Positions 25,022-32,734 of a DNA stretch of 64,000 nucleotides are shown here, piece by piece (the stretch's first letter is position 1; each line of letters opens with the position of its first letter). The notes under the pieces are model-generated. The model had not been told where the DNA came from, did no database searches, and saw only the letters and a list, made by a program, of their open reading frames with translations. Position numbers and translations under genes: made by a program. Source of the stretch: Arthrobacter sp. OY3WO11 (GTDB lineage: Bacteria; Actinomycetota; Actinomycetes; Actinomycetales; Micrococcaceae); contig NZ_LWLP01000001.1 in the NCBI RefSeq assembly GCF_001641125.1, forward strand, positions 1,334,530 through 1,398,529, given 5' to 3'.

Positions 25022-25756
25022 GTGAATGCGGACATCAACTTCTATTTCGACCCGGTCTGCCCTTTCGCCTGGATGACCAGCAAATGGGTGCGGCAGGTGC
25101 AGGCGCAGCGCGAGTACACCGTGGACTGGCGGTTCATTTCGTTGCGCCTGATCAACGCCCACGTTGACTACGACGCGCATTTCCCGCCTGAGTACGAGGC
25201 CGGACACACGGCCGGGCTCCGGCTTCTGCGGGTGGCGGCCCGGGCACGGGCGGAGCATGGCCGCGAGTCCATCGCCCGGCTGTACGAGGCGTTCGGGACC
25301 CACATCTTCGAAGCTGCCCCGGACACGGACCAGCGCACTGAAAGCGAGATGCGGGAGCGGCGCGGGACGCGTGAATTCGTGGAGCCGATCCTCGCTGAGG
25401 CCGGCCTGCCCCTGGAGCTCGCGGAGGCCCTCGACGACGACTCCTGGGACAGCGAGATCCGGCAGGAGACGGATGAGGCGCTGGCGCTGACGGGCAAGGA
25501 TGTGGGCACGCCCATCATCCACTTTGAGCCGCCCGCCGGAGTGGCCTTCTTCGGGCCCGTGATCAGCCGGCTGCCGGACGAACACTCTGCCGCCGAACTC
25601 TGGGACCACGTGGTGGGGCTGGCACGCTTCCCTGGTTTCGCGGAGCTCAAGCGAAGCCTGCGTGAGCAGCCGCAGCTTCCTGCCTTCGGAGTCGCCGCAG
25701 ATACCGTCGGCCAGCAGGAGGACTGGCACGGCGGCAGCCGGCGTCAGAAGAAGTGA
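25022..25756 (+). CDS. DsbA-fold protein of the mycothiol-dependent nitroreductase (Rv2466c) family
   Basis: A 244-residue protein from a GTG preceded by an AAGGGTGGA tract. The N-terminus 'INFYFDPVCPFAWMTSKWVR' and the middle 'FISLRLINAHVDYD' match the Rv2466c family, which uses mycothiol as reductant. A C-terminal 'DVGTPIIHFEPPAGVAFFGP' is also typical. The usual CPWC-type centre is here CPFA, so the second cysteine is missing, which points to a monothiol mechanism. It acts in the cytoplasm on an unknown electrophile or disulfide. The next gene (SRPBCC protein) overlaps it by four bases, so the two are co-expressed. Bases 24778-25021 show no gene. Confidence 0.8.
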   Translation: MNADINFYFDPVCPFAWMTSKWVRQVQAQREYTVDWRFISLRLINAHVDYDAHFPPEYEAGHTAGLRLLRVAARARAEHGRESIARLYEAFGTHIFEAAPDTDQRTESEMRERRGTREFVEPILAEAGLPLELAEALDDDSWDSEIRQETDEALALTGKDVGTPIIHFEPPAGVAFFGPVISRLPDEHSAAELWDHVVGLARFPGFAELKRSLREQPQLPAFGVAADTVGQQEDWHGGSRRQKK

Positions 25757-26277
25757 ACATTTGTAAGGATGGATCCATTAACCAGAGCAGTATCCGCCAA
25801 TACCAGGAGTCCGTCACGGTCCAGGCATCAGCCGAGACGCTCTACGACTTGGTCTCCGACATCACCCGCACCGGTGAGTGGAGCCCGGTCTGTACGTCGT
25901 GCTGGTGGGACGACGAGGACAGCGCCGGCCAGCCCGGTGCCTGGTTCACCGGGCGCAATGAGCTGCCGCAGCGGACCTGGGAGACCCGGTCCCAGGTGGT
26001 GGCAGCCGAGCGCGGCCGCGAGTTCGCCTGGGTGGTGGGCGGCAGGTTTGTCCGCTGGGGCTTCACCTTGGCCCCGGCAGATGCCGGGACCACGCTCACC
26101 GAGTCGTGGGAATTCCTGCAGGACGGAATAGCCATGTTCGGGGAAAAGTACGGTGCCGACGCTGACGCCCAGATCGCCGACCGCACCCAGCAGGCGCTCG
26201 ACGGCATCCCGAAAACGCTCGCCGCGATCAAACGGATCGCCGAATCCATCGCTGCAACGGAGGAAGCCCCGTCCTAA
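25753..26277 (+). CDS. SRPBCC (START-like) ligand-binding protein
   Basis: A 174-residue protein whose GTG start overlaps the stop of the DsbA-fold gene as GTGA. Residues 14-150 have the polyketide-cyclase/START pattern: 'QYQESVTVQASAETLYDLVS' and 'DITRTGEWSPVCTSCWWDDE', then 'FAWVVGGRFVRWGFTLAP' and 'GTTLTESWEFLQDG'. The fold forms a cavity for a hydrophobic small molecule. With no catalytic residues evident, it may bind or cyclise an unknown ligand, perhaps the substrate of the coupled upstream gene. It ends about 50 bases before the convergent beta-helix gene. Confidence 0.8.
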   Translation: MNICKDGSINQSSIRQYQESVTVQASAETLYDLVSDITRTGEWSPVCTSCWWDDEDSAGQPGAWFTGRNELPQRTWETRSQVVAAERGREFAWVVGGRFVRWGFTLAPADAGTTLTESWEFLQDGIAMFGEKYGADADAQIADRTQQALDGIPKTLAAIKRIAESIAATEEAPS

Positions 26278-26328
26278 AGACGGGAACCGCTGCATCACTG
26301 GGAGGTGCCCGGCGCGGGCCCGATGGCC

Positions 26329-27660
26329 TTACGCCTGTCCATTGCCGGTACGGGAACGCCATGCCTCGAGCTGCTCGATTGTTTCCGGATGCTGGTACGC
26401 AATCTTCTGCCCGCTGTCCAGCGAGATGGTGTTGCTGTGGGTCCTGATGCCCTCCGGGATCTGCCGCCCTGCGCCGCTGGAGCGCACGAAGTTGTCCTTG
26501 GCGCCCACAAAACTGTTCCGGGCAATCTCGATGTCGCAGGGCAGCTCCACGTCGTAGGTCAGCAGGTGCGTGCCCATGCCGGCCTGGTCCGGCCGGATGT
26601 TGGCAGCCCATGAGAAGCCGGCATCGCGGCATTCGTTGTCCGTAAACGAGCACCGGATGTGTCCCGTCCCTGCAGCCGGTGTTCCCCGGGACCAGACCTC
26701 CAGGCTCTGGTTGCAGTTCTCAATGGTGTTGCCCACGAACCGGCAGTCCGTCCACGCAACGTTGGATCCCTCGGCACTGCCCTGCATGGTGGTGCCCGTG
26801 TCATACGTCTGCCGGATCGTGTTGCCCTGGACCAGCACGTTCGCACAGCCAATCCAGATTTCCACGCCGTTCCCGTACCGGGTGGTCTTTGATACCCGCG
26901 AACCGCCGATTTCCTCGATCAGGCAGTCCGTGATCTGCGCGTTCTGGGTCCCGTAGATTCCTACGCCGTGGACACCGTGGCCAAGGATGTGCAGGTCCGA
27001 GGCGTTGGTGTTGGAGGCGGGACGGAAACCCTGCTGCTTCACGGCTATCTCCACGCCGGCACCCGGGGAGACGCCCAGCTTCACATACACGTGGGTATCG
27101 TCGCTGTAAAAATCCCAGTCCTGCGCCAGGTCAGCGAGGTTCCACCGCTTCCAGCCGTGGATGGTGCCGCCGGCCTTCAGGAACCCGACGTCCGTTGAGG
27201 TACCGGCCGTGTTGCCGGTGAACTCCCCGGATCCGGCCGTGAGGTTCAGCTTCCACACGCCGGGGCTGTGCAGCACCCACGCGTCCGCGCTCATCTTGTA
27301 GCCGCTGATCTGCGGCAGCGCCCCACTGCCGTAGGAGCCCAGGGTAAAAGCCCCCGTTGTCCCCTTCAGCACCGGAACCTTAAGGGAGCCCCAAAACACG
27401 TCACCGCGCCGCAACAGGACCGCGTCGCCACGCCCCACTTCGCCCGTATCAAGCGCCGCCCTGACCCTCGCCAGCGTCTGCCAGGGTGCTGCCTTGGTGC
27501 CCGGGTTGGCATCGTCCCCGCCGCTGCTGACGAAGCGAGTGTTCGCGTAGGCAGGGGAGGGAACAACCTCCGCAGGCGGGGCAGTGAGCGCACTGGGCAC
27601 CCCGGCAGTTACCGCCGCAGCCCCAATCCACTCCAGGAACCGACGGCGCCCCAGCATCAT
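26329..27660 (-). CDS. Secreted right-handed beta-helix protein (Tat signal)
   Basis: A 443-residue protein with the N-terminus 'MMLGRRRFLEWIGAAAVTAG', a twin-arginine signal ending near 'AYANTRFVSSGGDDANPGTK'. The mature part carries repeated short strands such as 'DLHILGHGVHGVGIYGTQNA', 'ITDCLIEEIGG' and 'VLVQGNTIRQT', the pattern of parallel beta-helix (pectate-lyase-like) proteins. Such proteins bind or cleave polysaccharides outside the cell. No acidic cluster diagnostic of a given lyase was assigned, so the substrate is unknown. It stands alone between convergent and divergent neighbours. A Tat-exported polysaccharide-active or polysaccharide-binding protein is the best reading. Confidence 0.75.
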   Translation of the reverse strand: MMLGRRRFLEWIGAAAVTAGVPSALTAPPAEVVPSPAYANTRFVSSGGDDANPGTKAAPWQTLARVRAALDTGEVGRGDAVLLRRGDVFWGSLKVPVLKGTTGAFTLGSYGSGALPQISGYKMSADAWVLHSPGVWKLNLTAGSGEFTGNTAGTSTDVGFLKAGGTIHGWKRWNLADLAQDWDFYSDDTHVYVKLGVSPGAGVEIAVKQQGFRPASNTNASDLHILGHGVHGVGIYGTQNAQITDCLIEEIGGSRVSKTTRYGNGVEIWIGCANVLVQGNTIRQTYDTGTTMQGSAEGSNVAWTDCRFVGNTIENCNQSLEVWSRGTPAAGTGHIRCSFTDNECRDAGFSWAANIRPDQAGMGTHLLTYDVELPCDIEIARNSFVGAKDNFVRSSGAGRQIPEGIRTHSNTISLDSGQKIAYQHPETIEQLEAWRSRTGNGQA

Positions 27661-27807
27661 GATTTCTCACCGGCCAGGGGCTCGGTACGGCTGCAGGTTA
27701 ACGGGCGGTGGAGGGGTTTAGAAAAAGGCACCAGAAGATTTTACTGGTCCTGGGCTGCCCGGCGCACATCGGCAACGTACGGTAACAGTCCATGCAACAA
27801 TGACGCC

Positions 27808-28287
27808 ATGACCCACCAAACGCACGCATCCGCCGCGGCGGAACCCCGCGCTTCCGCCGGCCCCGCCTTTGAAGCTGCGTACCAGGCCGCCCAGAAGAGC
27901 CTCGCTGAAGGCGGCATCCCCATCGGCGCGGCGCTCGCCCATGGGGAAGAGGTCATCGCCAGCGGACACAACGAACGGGTCCAAAGCGGTGATCCGATTG
28001 CGCACGGTGAAATATCCGCGCTCCGTGCCGCCGGCCGGCAGAAAACCTACCGGGACACCACGCTCTACACCACCCTGGCCCCGTGTGCCATGTGCGCCGG
28101 GACCATCATCCAGTTCAAGATCCCCCGCGTGGTGGTGGGGGAAGCGCGGACGTTCGACGGCGAACTTGAGCTCCTGCGCTCACGCGGGGTTGAGGTGGTG
28201 GTCCTGGATGACCAGCGCTGCGTGGACATGATGCGCGCCTTCCAGGACAACGATCCGGACCTGTGGGCTGAGGACATCGCCGAGTAG
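27808..28287 (+). CDS. Nucleoside/cytosine deaminase family protein
   Basis: A 159-residue zinc deaminase. Zinc ligands are visible as 'PIAHGEISALRAAGR' near residue 65 (HGE, with the catalytic glutamate) and 'TLAPCAMCAGTIIQFKIP' near 92 (PCxxC). 'GGIPIGAALAHGEEVIASGH' is the usual N-terminal strand-helix unit. The C-terminus ('DNDPDLWAEDIAE') resembles yeast-type cytosine deaminases and related nucleoside deaminases. It hydrolyses an amino group from a pyrimidine or purine base in the cytoplasm; the exact substrate is not evident. It is a single gene that ends seven bases from the convergent hemerythrin-like gene. Confidence 0.85.
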   Translation: MTHQTHASAAAEPRASAGPAFEAAYQAAQKSLAEGGIPIGAALAHGEEVIASGHNERVQSGDPIAHGEISALRAAGRQKTYRDTTLYTTLAPCAMCAGTIIQFKIPRVVVGEARTFDGELELLRSRGVEVVVLDDQRCVDMMRAFQDNDPDLWAEDIAE

Positions 28288-28293
28288 GCCCTC

Positions 28294-29019
28294 CTACAGC
28301 GTCTCGGGAACCGGGCGTCCGGGGAAGAGCGTTGAGTACTGTTTCCGGTACATCCTGCGCCCGATGAGCCGGTAGCCCAGGCGTACCGGCGCGGGGATCT
28401 CCTTGAACAGTTCCTTCCGGTCCGCGGGCGGGTTCGTCGCCAGCACCATCCCCAGATAGGTGACCAGGAATTTCTTGTCGAACTGCTCAATGCTGTGCTG
28501 CCCCAGTCCGTTCATTTCCTCCTCGGTCATCACCCTGTCCGCGACCGGCATCACTTCGGTAACCTCGCGGCGCAGGTGCACTTTGAGGACAGCGGACAGG
28601 TCCTCATAGCGCGCGGCGAGTTCCGCGCCCTGCTCTTTGTCCGCCGTCGCCATCCAGCGCAGGCGGACGGGCTCGATGCTCTCGAGCCGCTGTGTGACCT
28701 GCCGGTGCTGATGGAGCATCTGCCCTACGTGCAGCGCACAGGCCGGCGCTCGTTGCTCCAGCTGCGGGTACATGAGCAGGTCCTCGCCCTCGTGGTGGAT
28801 GTAAAGCACCTTGTCGAAGTTGCCGAGCACTTCACCCACGTAAGCGGCGCGGGCGGTGTCCCCGGCACCGACTGAGCGCACCAGTCCGGGCGCCTCGTCA
28901 TAGGCCCAGAGGAAGAAGCGGTGGATGCGCCGCATCCCGGCCGTCCCGGTGCACAGGACGGGTCCCGGCGGAAGGGGAGCGGCGGTTTCACCGGGCTGCA
29001 TGGTGAAGAAATCAGTCAT
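28294..29019 (-). CDS. Hemerythrin-like (HHE) domain protein
   Basis: The ATG at 29019 gives 241 residues; an earlier ATG at 29037 lacks a better ribosome site. The sequence has a helical-bundle histidine pattern: 'MRRIHRFFLWAYDEAP' near 30, 'VLYIHHEGEDLLMYPQLEQR' near 75, 'QMLHQHRQV' near 105 and 'LKVHLRREVTEVMPVADRVM' near 145. These H...HxxE and H...E arrangements are typical of hemerythrin HHE domains that bind a di-iron centre and sense or store oxygen or NO. The last 70 residues are an unassigned basic tail. It is cytoplasmic and monocistronic. The 29020-29270 spacer shows no gene. Confidence 0.75.
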   Translation of the reverse strand: MTDFFTMQPGETAAPLPPGPVLCTGTAGMRRIHRFFLWAYDEAPGLVRSVGAGDTARAAYVGEVLGNFDKVLYIHHEGEDLLMYPQLEQRAPACALHVGQMLHQHRQVTQRLESIEPVRLRWMATADKEQGAELAARYEDLSAVLKVHLRREVTEVMPVADRVMTEEEMNGLGQHSIEQFDKKFLVTYLGMVLATNPPADRKELFKEIPAPVRLGYRLIGRRMYRKQYSTLFPGRPVPETL

Positions 29020-29270
29020 TGGATGGGCCCCTAACACTCGTCATTCCAGGACCAGGACCTCTCCCCGGGAGCATCGTACCGTTCGGCCAAATGCCGCACA
29101 ATGGCTTCTGCTGGCGGGCCATTCAGCCGCAGGCCGCAGCCATGGGCGCCGTCACTGGCGGCCTACACCGGCTCCGCCCTCTTGACCCGTTGGATGACCA
29201 TGCGGCGGCTGCCGTGGGCCGTGAGCACCTGGTTCTTCCTGCGAATCTCGATGTGATCCGGCGACGTATC

Positions 29271-30050
29271 TCAACCAGCGGGCAGCACCGCGGCCACCTC
29301 AACCTGTACCCCGGCGTCCCGGAACTTCTGCACCTGCTGAGGGTCGGCGCCGTCGTCCGTCACCAGCGTCCAAGGCAAAGCCAAACGTGCCCACGCGTGG
29401 AACGGCCGCAGCCCCAGCTTGGAGGAGTCCGCCAAAACATAAACGGAACGGCCGCGGCGGGCCATGAGCTCCTTGAGCCGGGTCTGGGCATGGTCGGCTT
29501 CGCAGATGCCGTCCTCGGCGGTGACGGCGTCGGCGCCCAGAAACACCCGGTCAAAACTCATCCGCTCCAGCGCTGCCTCGGCCAGAGGCCCCACAAAACT
29601 CTGCGACAGGCTCCGGAGCCGGCCGCCCAGACAGTCCACCTCGATACCCTCGGAATCAGCGAGTTCCTGCATGGTGTTGATGCCCGGGGTCGTCACGGAC
29701 AGCTTTTCGAACCCGCGCAGCTCGTGCGCCAGGGCACCCACGGTGGAGCCGGCGTCGAGCAGGATGTTCTCGCCGGGCCGGATCACGGACGCCGCCCAGC
29801 GGGCGATCGCGTGTTTCTGCTCGAATGCTTCGCCGGTGCGCTGCCGCAGCGACGCCTCCGGGTGCGCGCCCAGGGCCATGGCGCCGCCGTAGGTGCGGGC
29901 CAGCCGGCCCTGGCCGTTCAGCAGCGCCAGGTCGCGGCGGATGGTGGAGGCCGTCACCTCGAACCGGGCGGAGAGTTCCTCCACGGAGGCCAGGCCGGTG
30001 GTCACGGCGAGGTGGTAGATCTCCTCGCGCCGCGCGTTTGCGCTGAGCAT
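29271..30050 (-). CDS. DeoR/GlpR-family transcriptional regulator of the sugar-acid locus
   Basis: The ATG at 30050 follows GGAAGGAG at good spacing and gives 259 residues. The N-terminal winged helix is visible as 'MLSANARREEIYHLAV' with 'SVEELSARFEVTASTIRRDL'. The effector domain shows 'ILLDAGSTVGALAHEL' and 'DRVFLGADAVTAEDGI', the DeoR C-terminal sugar-phosphate-binding core. It lies 70 bases upstream, in transcription order, from no further gene and immediately downstream of the kinase/dehydrogenase fusion on the same strand. It probably represses that gene and the divergent ABC operon in response to a phosphorylated sugar acid. That role is inferred from position. Confidence 0.85.
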   Translation of the reverse strand: MLSANARREEIYHLAVTTGLASVEELSARFEVTASTIRRDLALLNGQGRLARTYGGAMALGAHPEASLRQRTGEAFEQKHAIARWAASVIRPGENILLDAGSTVGALAHELRGFEKLSVTTPGINTMQELADSEGIEVDCLGGRLRSLSQSFVGPLAEAALERMSFDRVFLGADAVTAEDGICEADHAQTRLKELMARRGRSVYVLADSSKLGLRPFHAWARLALPWTLVTDDGADPQQVQKFRDAGVQVEVAAVLPAG

Positions 30051-30120
30051 TTCCGGTCTCCTTCCCGTGGCAGTGGTAACCATGCTAGTTCCGGCCCCCG
30101 CCCAGTCCCCGCAGCAACGC

Positions 30121-32505
30121 CTACACGGCCACGGCAGGCCGGGTGGCCATCTCCGCCGCCTGGTGCAGCGCCTCCACCATGGACCGGGAATCGGCGATCG
30201 CCTTGCCGGCGATATCGAACGCGGTGCCGTGGTCCACGGACGTGCGGATCACCGGCAGGCCCACCGTGATGTTCACGCCGGCCTCGATGCCCAGCACCTT
30301 CACCGGCCCGTGCCCCTGGTCGTGGTACATGGCCACCACCAGGTCGTAATCGCCCCGGCCGGCCAGGAAGAACAGCGTGTCCGCCGGCAGCGGGCCCACG
30401 GCGTTGATCCCGTCAGCCTGGGCGGCCTTCACACCCGGCTCGATCTTCTCCGCTTCCTCGCCCTGGCCGAACAGGCCGTTCTCGCCGGCGTGCGGATTGA
30501 TGGCGCACACGCCGATCTTCGGGTTGGGGATGCCCGCGCGGACCAGGGCCTCGTGACCGCGGCGGATGGTGCGCTCCACCAGGTCCGGGTTGATCTTGCG
30601 GATGGCATCCATCAGCCCGATGTGGGTGGTCACGTGGATCACCCGGATCTTGGGGCTGGAGAGCATCATGGACACTTCCTCCGTGCCCGTCAGGTGCGCC
30701 AGCAGTTCGGTGTGCCCGGGGAAGATGTGCCCGGCCGCGTGCAGCGCCTCCTTGTTCAGCGGCGCGGTGCAGATGGCCTGCACCTTCCCGGCCATCGCTA
30801 GCTCACTGGCCACCCGGATGTACTCGTACGCGGCATGCCCGGCCACGGGGGAGAGCTGCCCCCACGGCAGGTCCTCCGGGAGCAGCGCCAGGTCGATCAC
30901 GTTCACCCGGCCCGGCGTGAACACCGCGTCCTCCACGTTCTCGATGCTCTGGATGTCCGCCTGGATACCCAGGACGTCCGCGGCCTGGCGCAGGCGCAGC
31001 GCGTCACCGATCACCACGGGCCGGCACTCGGCGTTGCTCTGCGGATCCAGCACGGCGGCCACCACCACCTCCGGACCCACCCCGGCGCCGTCGCCCATGG
31101 TCACGGCAACGTAGGGAAGGGCGTTTTGCTGGGTCTTGCTTGCTGCGGTTGTCATGTCTGCTCCAGATCGTTCGGAAGTCTTGCTGGGAAGGGTGGTGGC
31201 GGGAGACTGCGCGGACCGGCCGCGGCGCTCCCGGATTTCGTCGTAAAGCTGTAAGAGGGCCAGGTCATCACCAAAGCTGCCGGGCTTGGTGCCCACCAAC
31301 GTTCCGTCCCCGGCGCGGCTGAGCACGGCCCCGTGCTGCACGGCCGCGAGTGGCACCAGTCGGTGGAGGCCGACGGCGTCCAGGACTTCCCTGGCCGTCT
31401 CACCGCCCGTGAGGATCAGGTCTGTTGGTGTTGCTTTCGCTGCCTCGGCTGCGAACCTGGACAGGGCCTGCACGATGCGGGCTGACCCGGACGGGTCCAC
31501 TTTTGAAGCGGCAAGGGTGATGGCTACGCGGTGGCCTGCCCGCAAATCCGCTGAAACCTGGGCCAGCTGGGGAGCATAGGCCCCGATGGCTCCTGCGTAC
31601 TGTGGGTGCAGCTTGATCACCGTGAAGCCTTGGGCCTCGAGTTTGGCCAGCTGCGCCTGCGCGGTTCCGGATGCGGATCCGACGACCGCGAGCACCGGCC
31701 TGGCGGCTCCCTGCGGTTCCGCCGCGGGGCAGGCATCAGTTTGTGCTCCCAATTGCGCATTTCGCGCAAGGTGGGTTGCGAGCCGCTGTGCAAGGACGTC
31801 AGCCGTTCCGCCGGTTCCCACCAGCACGATGCGGCGACCGCCGGCCTGGAAGTCCAGCTCCAGCAGGGCGCCCACCACCTGCTCCAGGTCCTGGACGGTT
31901 TCGCCGTCGGCCACCAGCAGCCCGGGCTGGTCCGAGTCCAACAGCGTGTCCAGCACGGCGGACAGCGAACCGGACCGCACCTCGGCCAGGTCCACGGTCT
32001 GCACCGAGGCCGGATCCTCCGGGCGCAGCAGCGAAGGAATGCCCGCCGGCGGTGCCGACTGCTCGGCCTGCCACAGGTCCGTCTCCGCCAGGGGAATCCC
32101 GGAAACCACAGGGCGGCCGTCAACTACGGACCGCTGCAGCTGGGGGAGTGCCCCCGCAACAACAGCGTGGAAACCAAGGCCCGCCAGGGCGGAAAGTTCG
32201 GCGCGGACGTTGCCGCGCCACAGGGAGTCCATCTTCTTGAACATCACCTGCGCGCCAGCGGCCTCGGGGCCGGTGAAGGCTTCCTTGACCATAGCCTCGG
32301 CAGCAGATTCAGGAAGCCCGCGCGAATGCGTATCGGCGACCACAACGTCGGTGCCGGGCTCGGGTAAGGAGGTGCCGCCGTCATGCGTTCCCGGGACAGT
32401 ATGCGTGCCCAGCAGGACCTGCGCGCTCAGCCCGTGCTGCACAAAGCAGGAGCCAACCTCGGCGGCGCCGGAGAAATCGTCGGCCTGCACAAATACGGAA
32501 GCCAC
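30121..32505 (-). CDS. Four-carbon acid sugar kinase fused to a PdxA-type (4-phospho-threonate-like) dehydrogenase
   Basis: The GTG at 32505 follows GAGAGGAG and gives 794 residues. Residues 1-430 are a four-carbon acid sugar kinase (DUF1537) with N-terminal 'FVQADDFSGAAEVGSCF' and C-terminal 'DLILTGGETAREVLDAVGLH'. From about residue 460 the chain is a complete PdxA homologue: 'VTMGDGAGVGPEVVVAAV', 'ICTAPLNKEALHAAGH', metal-binding histidines in 'HVTTHIGLMDAI' and 'AMYHDQGHGPVKVLG', and 'DHGTAFDIAGKAIADS'. In tetronate catabolism such a kinase makes the 4-phospho acid and the PdxA2-type enzyme oxidatively decarboxylates it to dihydroxyacetone phosphate. Here both steps share one chain. An internal ATG at 31155 has its own GGAG site, so a separate dehydrogenase may also be made. 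Confidence 0.85.
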   Translation of the reverse strand: MASVFVQADDFSGAAEVGSCFVQHGLSAQVLLGTHTVPGTHDGGTSLPEPGTDVVVADTHSRGLPESAAEAMVKEAFTGPEAAGAQVMFKKMDSLWRGNVRAELSALAGLGFHAVVAGALPQLQRSVVDGRPVVSGIPLAETDLWQAEQSAPPAGIPSLLRPEDPASVQTVDLAEVRSGSLSAVLDTLLDSDQPGLLVADGETVQDLEQVVGALLELDFQAGGRRIVLVGTGGTADVLAQRLATHLARNAQLGAQTDACPAAEPQGAARPVLAVVGSASGTAQAQLAKLEAQGFTVIKLHPQYAGAIGAYAPQLAQVSADLRAGHRVAITLAASKVDPSGSARIVQALSRFAAEAAKATPTDLILTGGETAREVLDAVGLHRLVPLAAVQHGAVLSRAGDGTLVGTKPGSFGDDLALLQLYDEIRERRGRSAQSPATTLPSKTSERSGADMTTAASKTQQNALPYVAVTMGDGAGVGPEVVVAAVLDPQSNAECRPVVIGDALRLRQAADVLGIQADIQSIENVEDAVFTPGRVNVIDLALLPEDLPWGQLSPVAGHAAYEYIRVASELAMAGKVQAICTAPLNKEALHAAGHIFPGHTELLAHLTGTEEVSMMLSSPKIRVIHVTTHIGLMDAIRKINPDLVERTIRRGHEALVRAGIPNPKIGVCAINPHAGENGLFGQGEEAEKIEPGVKAAQADGINAVGPLPADTLFFLAGRGDYDLVVAMYHDQGHGPVKVLGIEAGVNITVGLPVIRTSVDHGTAFDIAGKAIADSRSMVEALHQAAEMATRPAVAV
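31753..31769. promoter_or_regulatory. Intragenic palindrome matching the upstream operator
   Basis: TTGCGCATTTCGCGCAA, with perfect six-base arms, lies inside the kinase coding region and repeats the motif found at 32637. It may be an auxiliary operator allowing repression by looping. Confidence 0.45.
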
Positions 32506-32613
32506 GTTGCTCCTCTCGTCCGTAGTCGGCTGAAGTCCCAAATGGGTTATCTCGTTCTATATACAATTTCTCGCCCCATAGAGAGCGGGAAGTTCCCCAT
32601 CATCATGACACGC

Positions 32614-32653
32614 TTGCGCGAATCACGCTAGAGGGGTTGCGCAATTCGCGCAG
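32614..32653. promoter_or_regulatory. Two operator-like sites between the divergent sugar-acid units
   Basis: TTGCGCGAATCACGCTA starts at 32614 and TTGCGCAATTCGCGCAG at 32637. The second is palindromic (TGCGC/GCGCA) and the first is an imperfect version; their starts are 23 bases apart, about two helical turns. The position between the kinase/dehydrogenase gene and the ABC operon suits a DeoR operator. The regulator is inferred. Confidence 0.5.
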
Positions 32654-32734
32654 GAGTGGCAAAGTGATGGACACAACATTCGGCGCAGCCACTCCGGCCG
32701 GCAGCCGTCCCCCCGATCTACCGAGAGGTCAACG

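Noticed and set aside
29019..30269. Plus-strand open frame across the DeoR gene
   Set aside because: It is antisense to a well-supported regulator gene and its translation matches no protein pattern.
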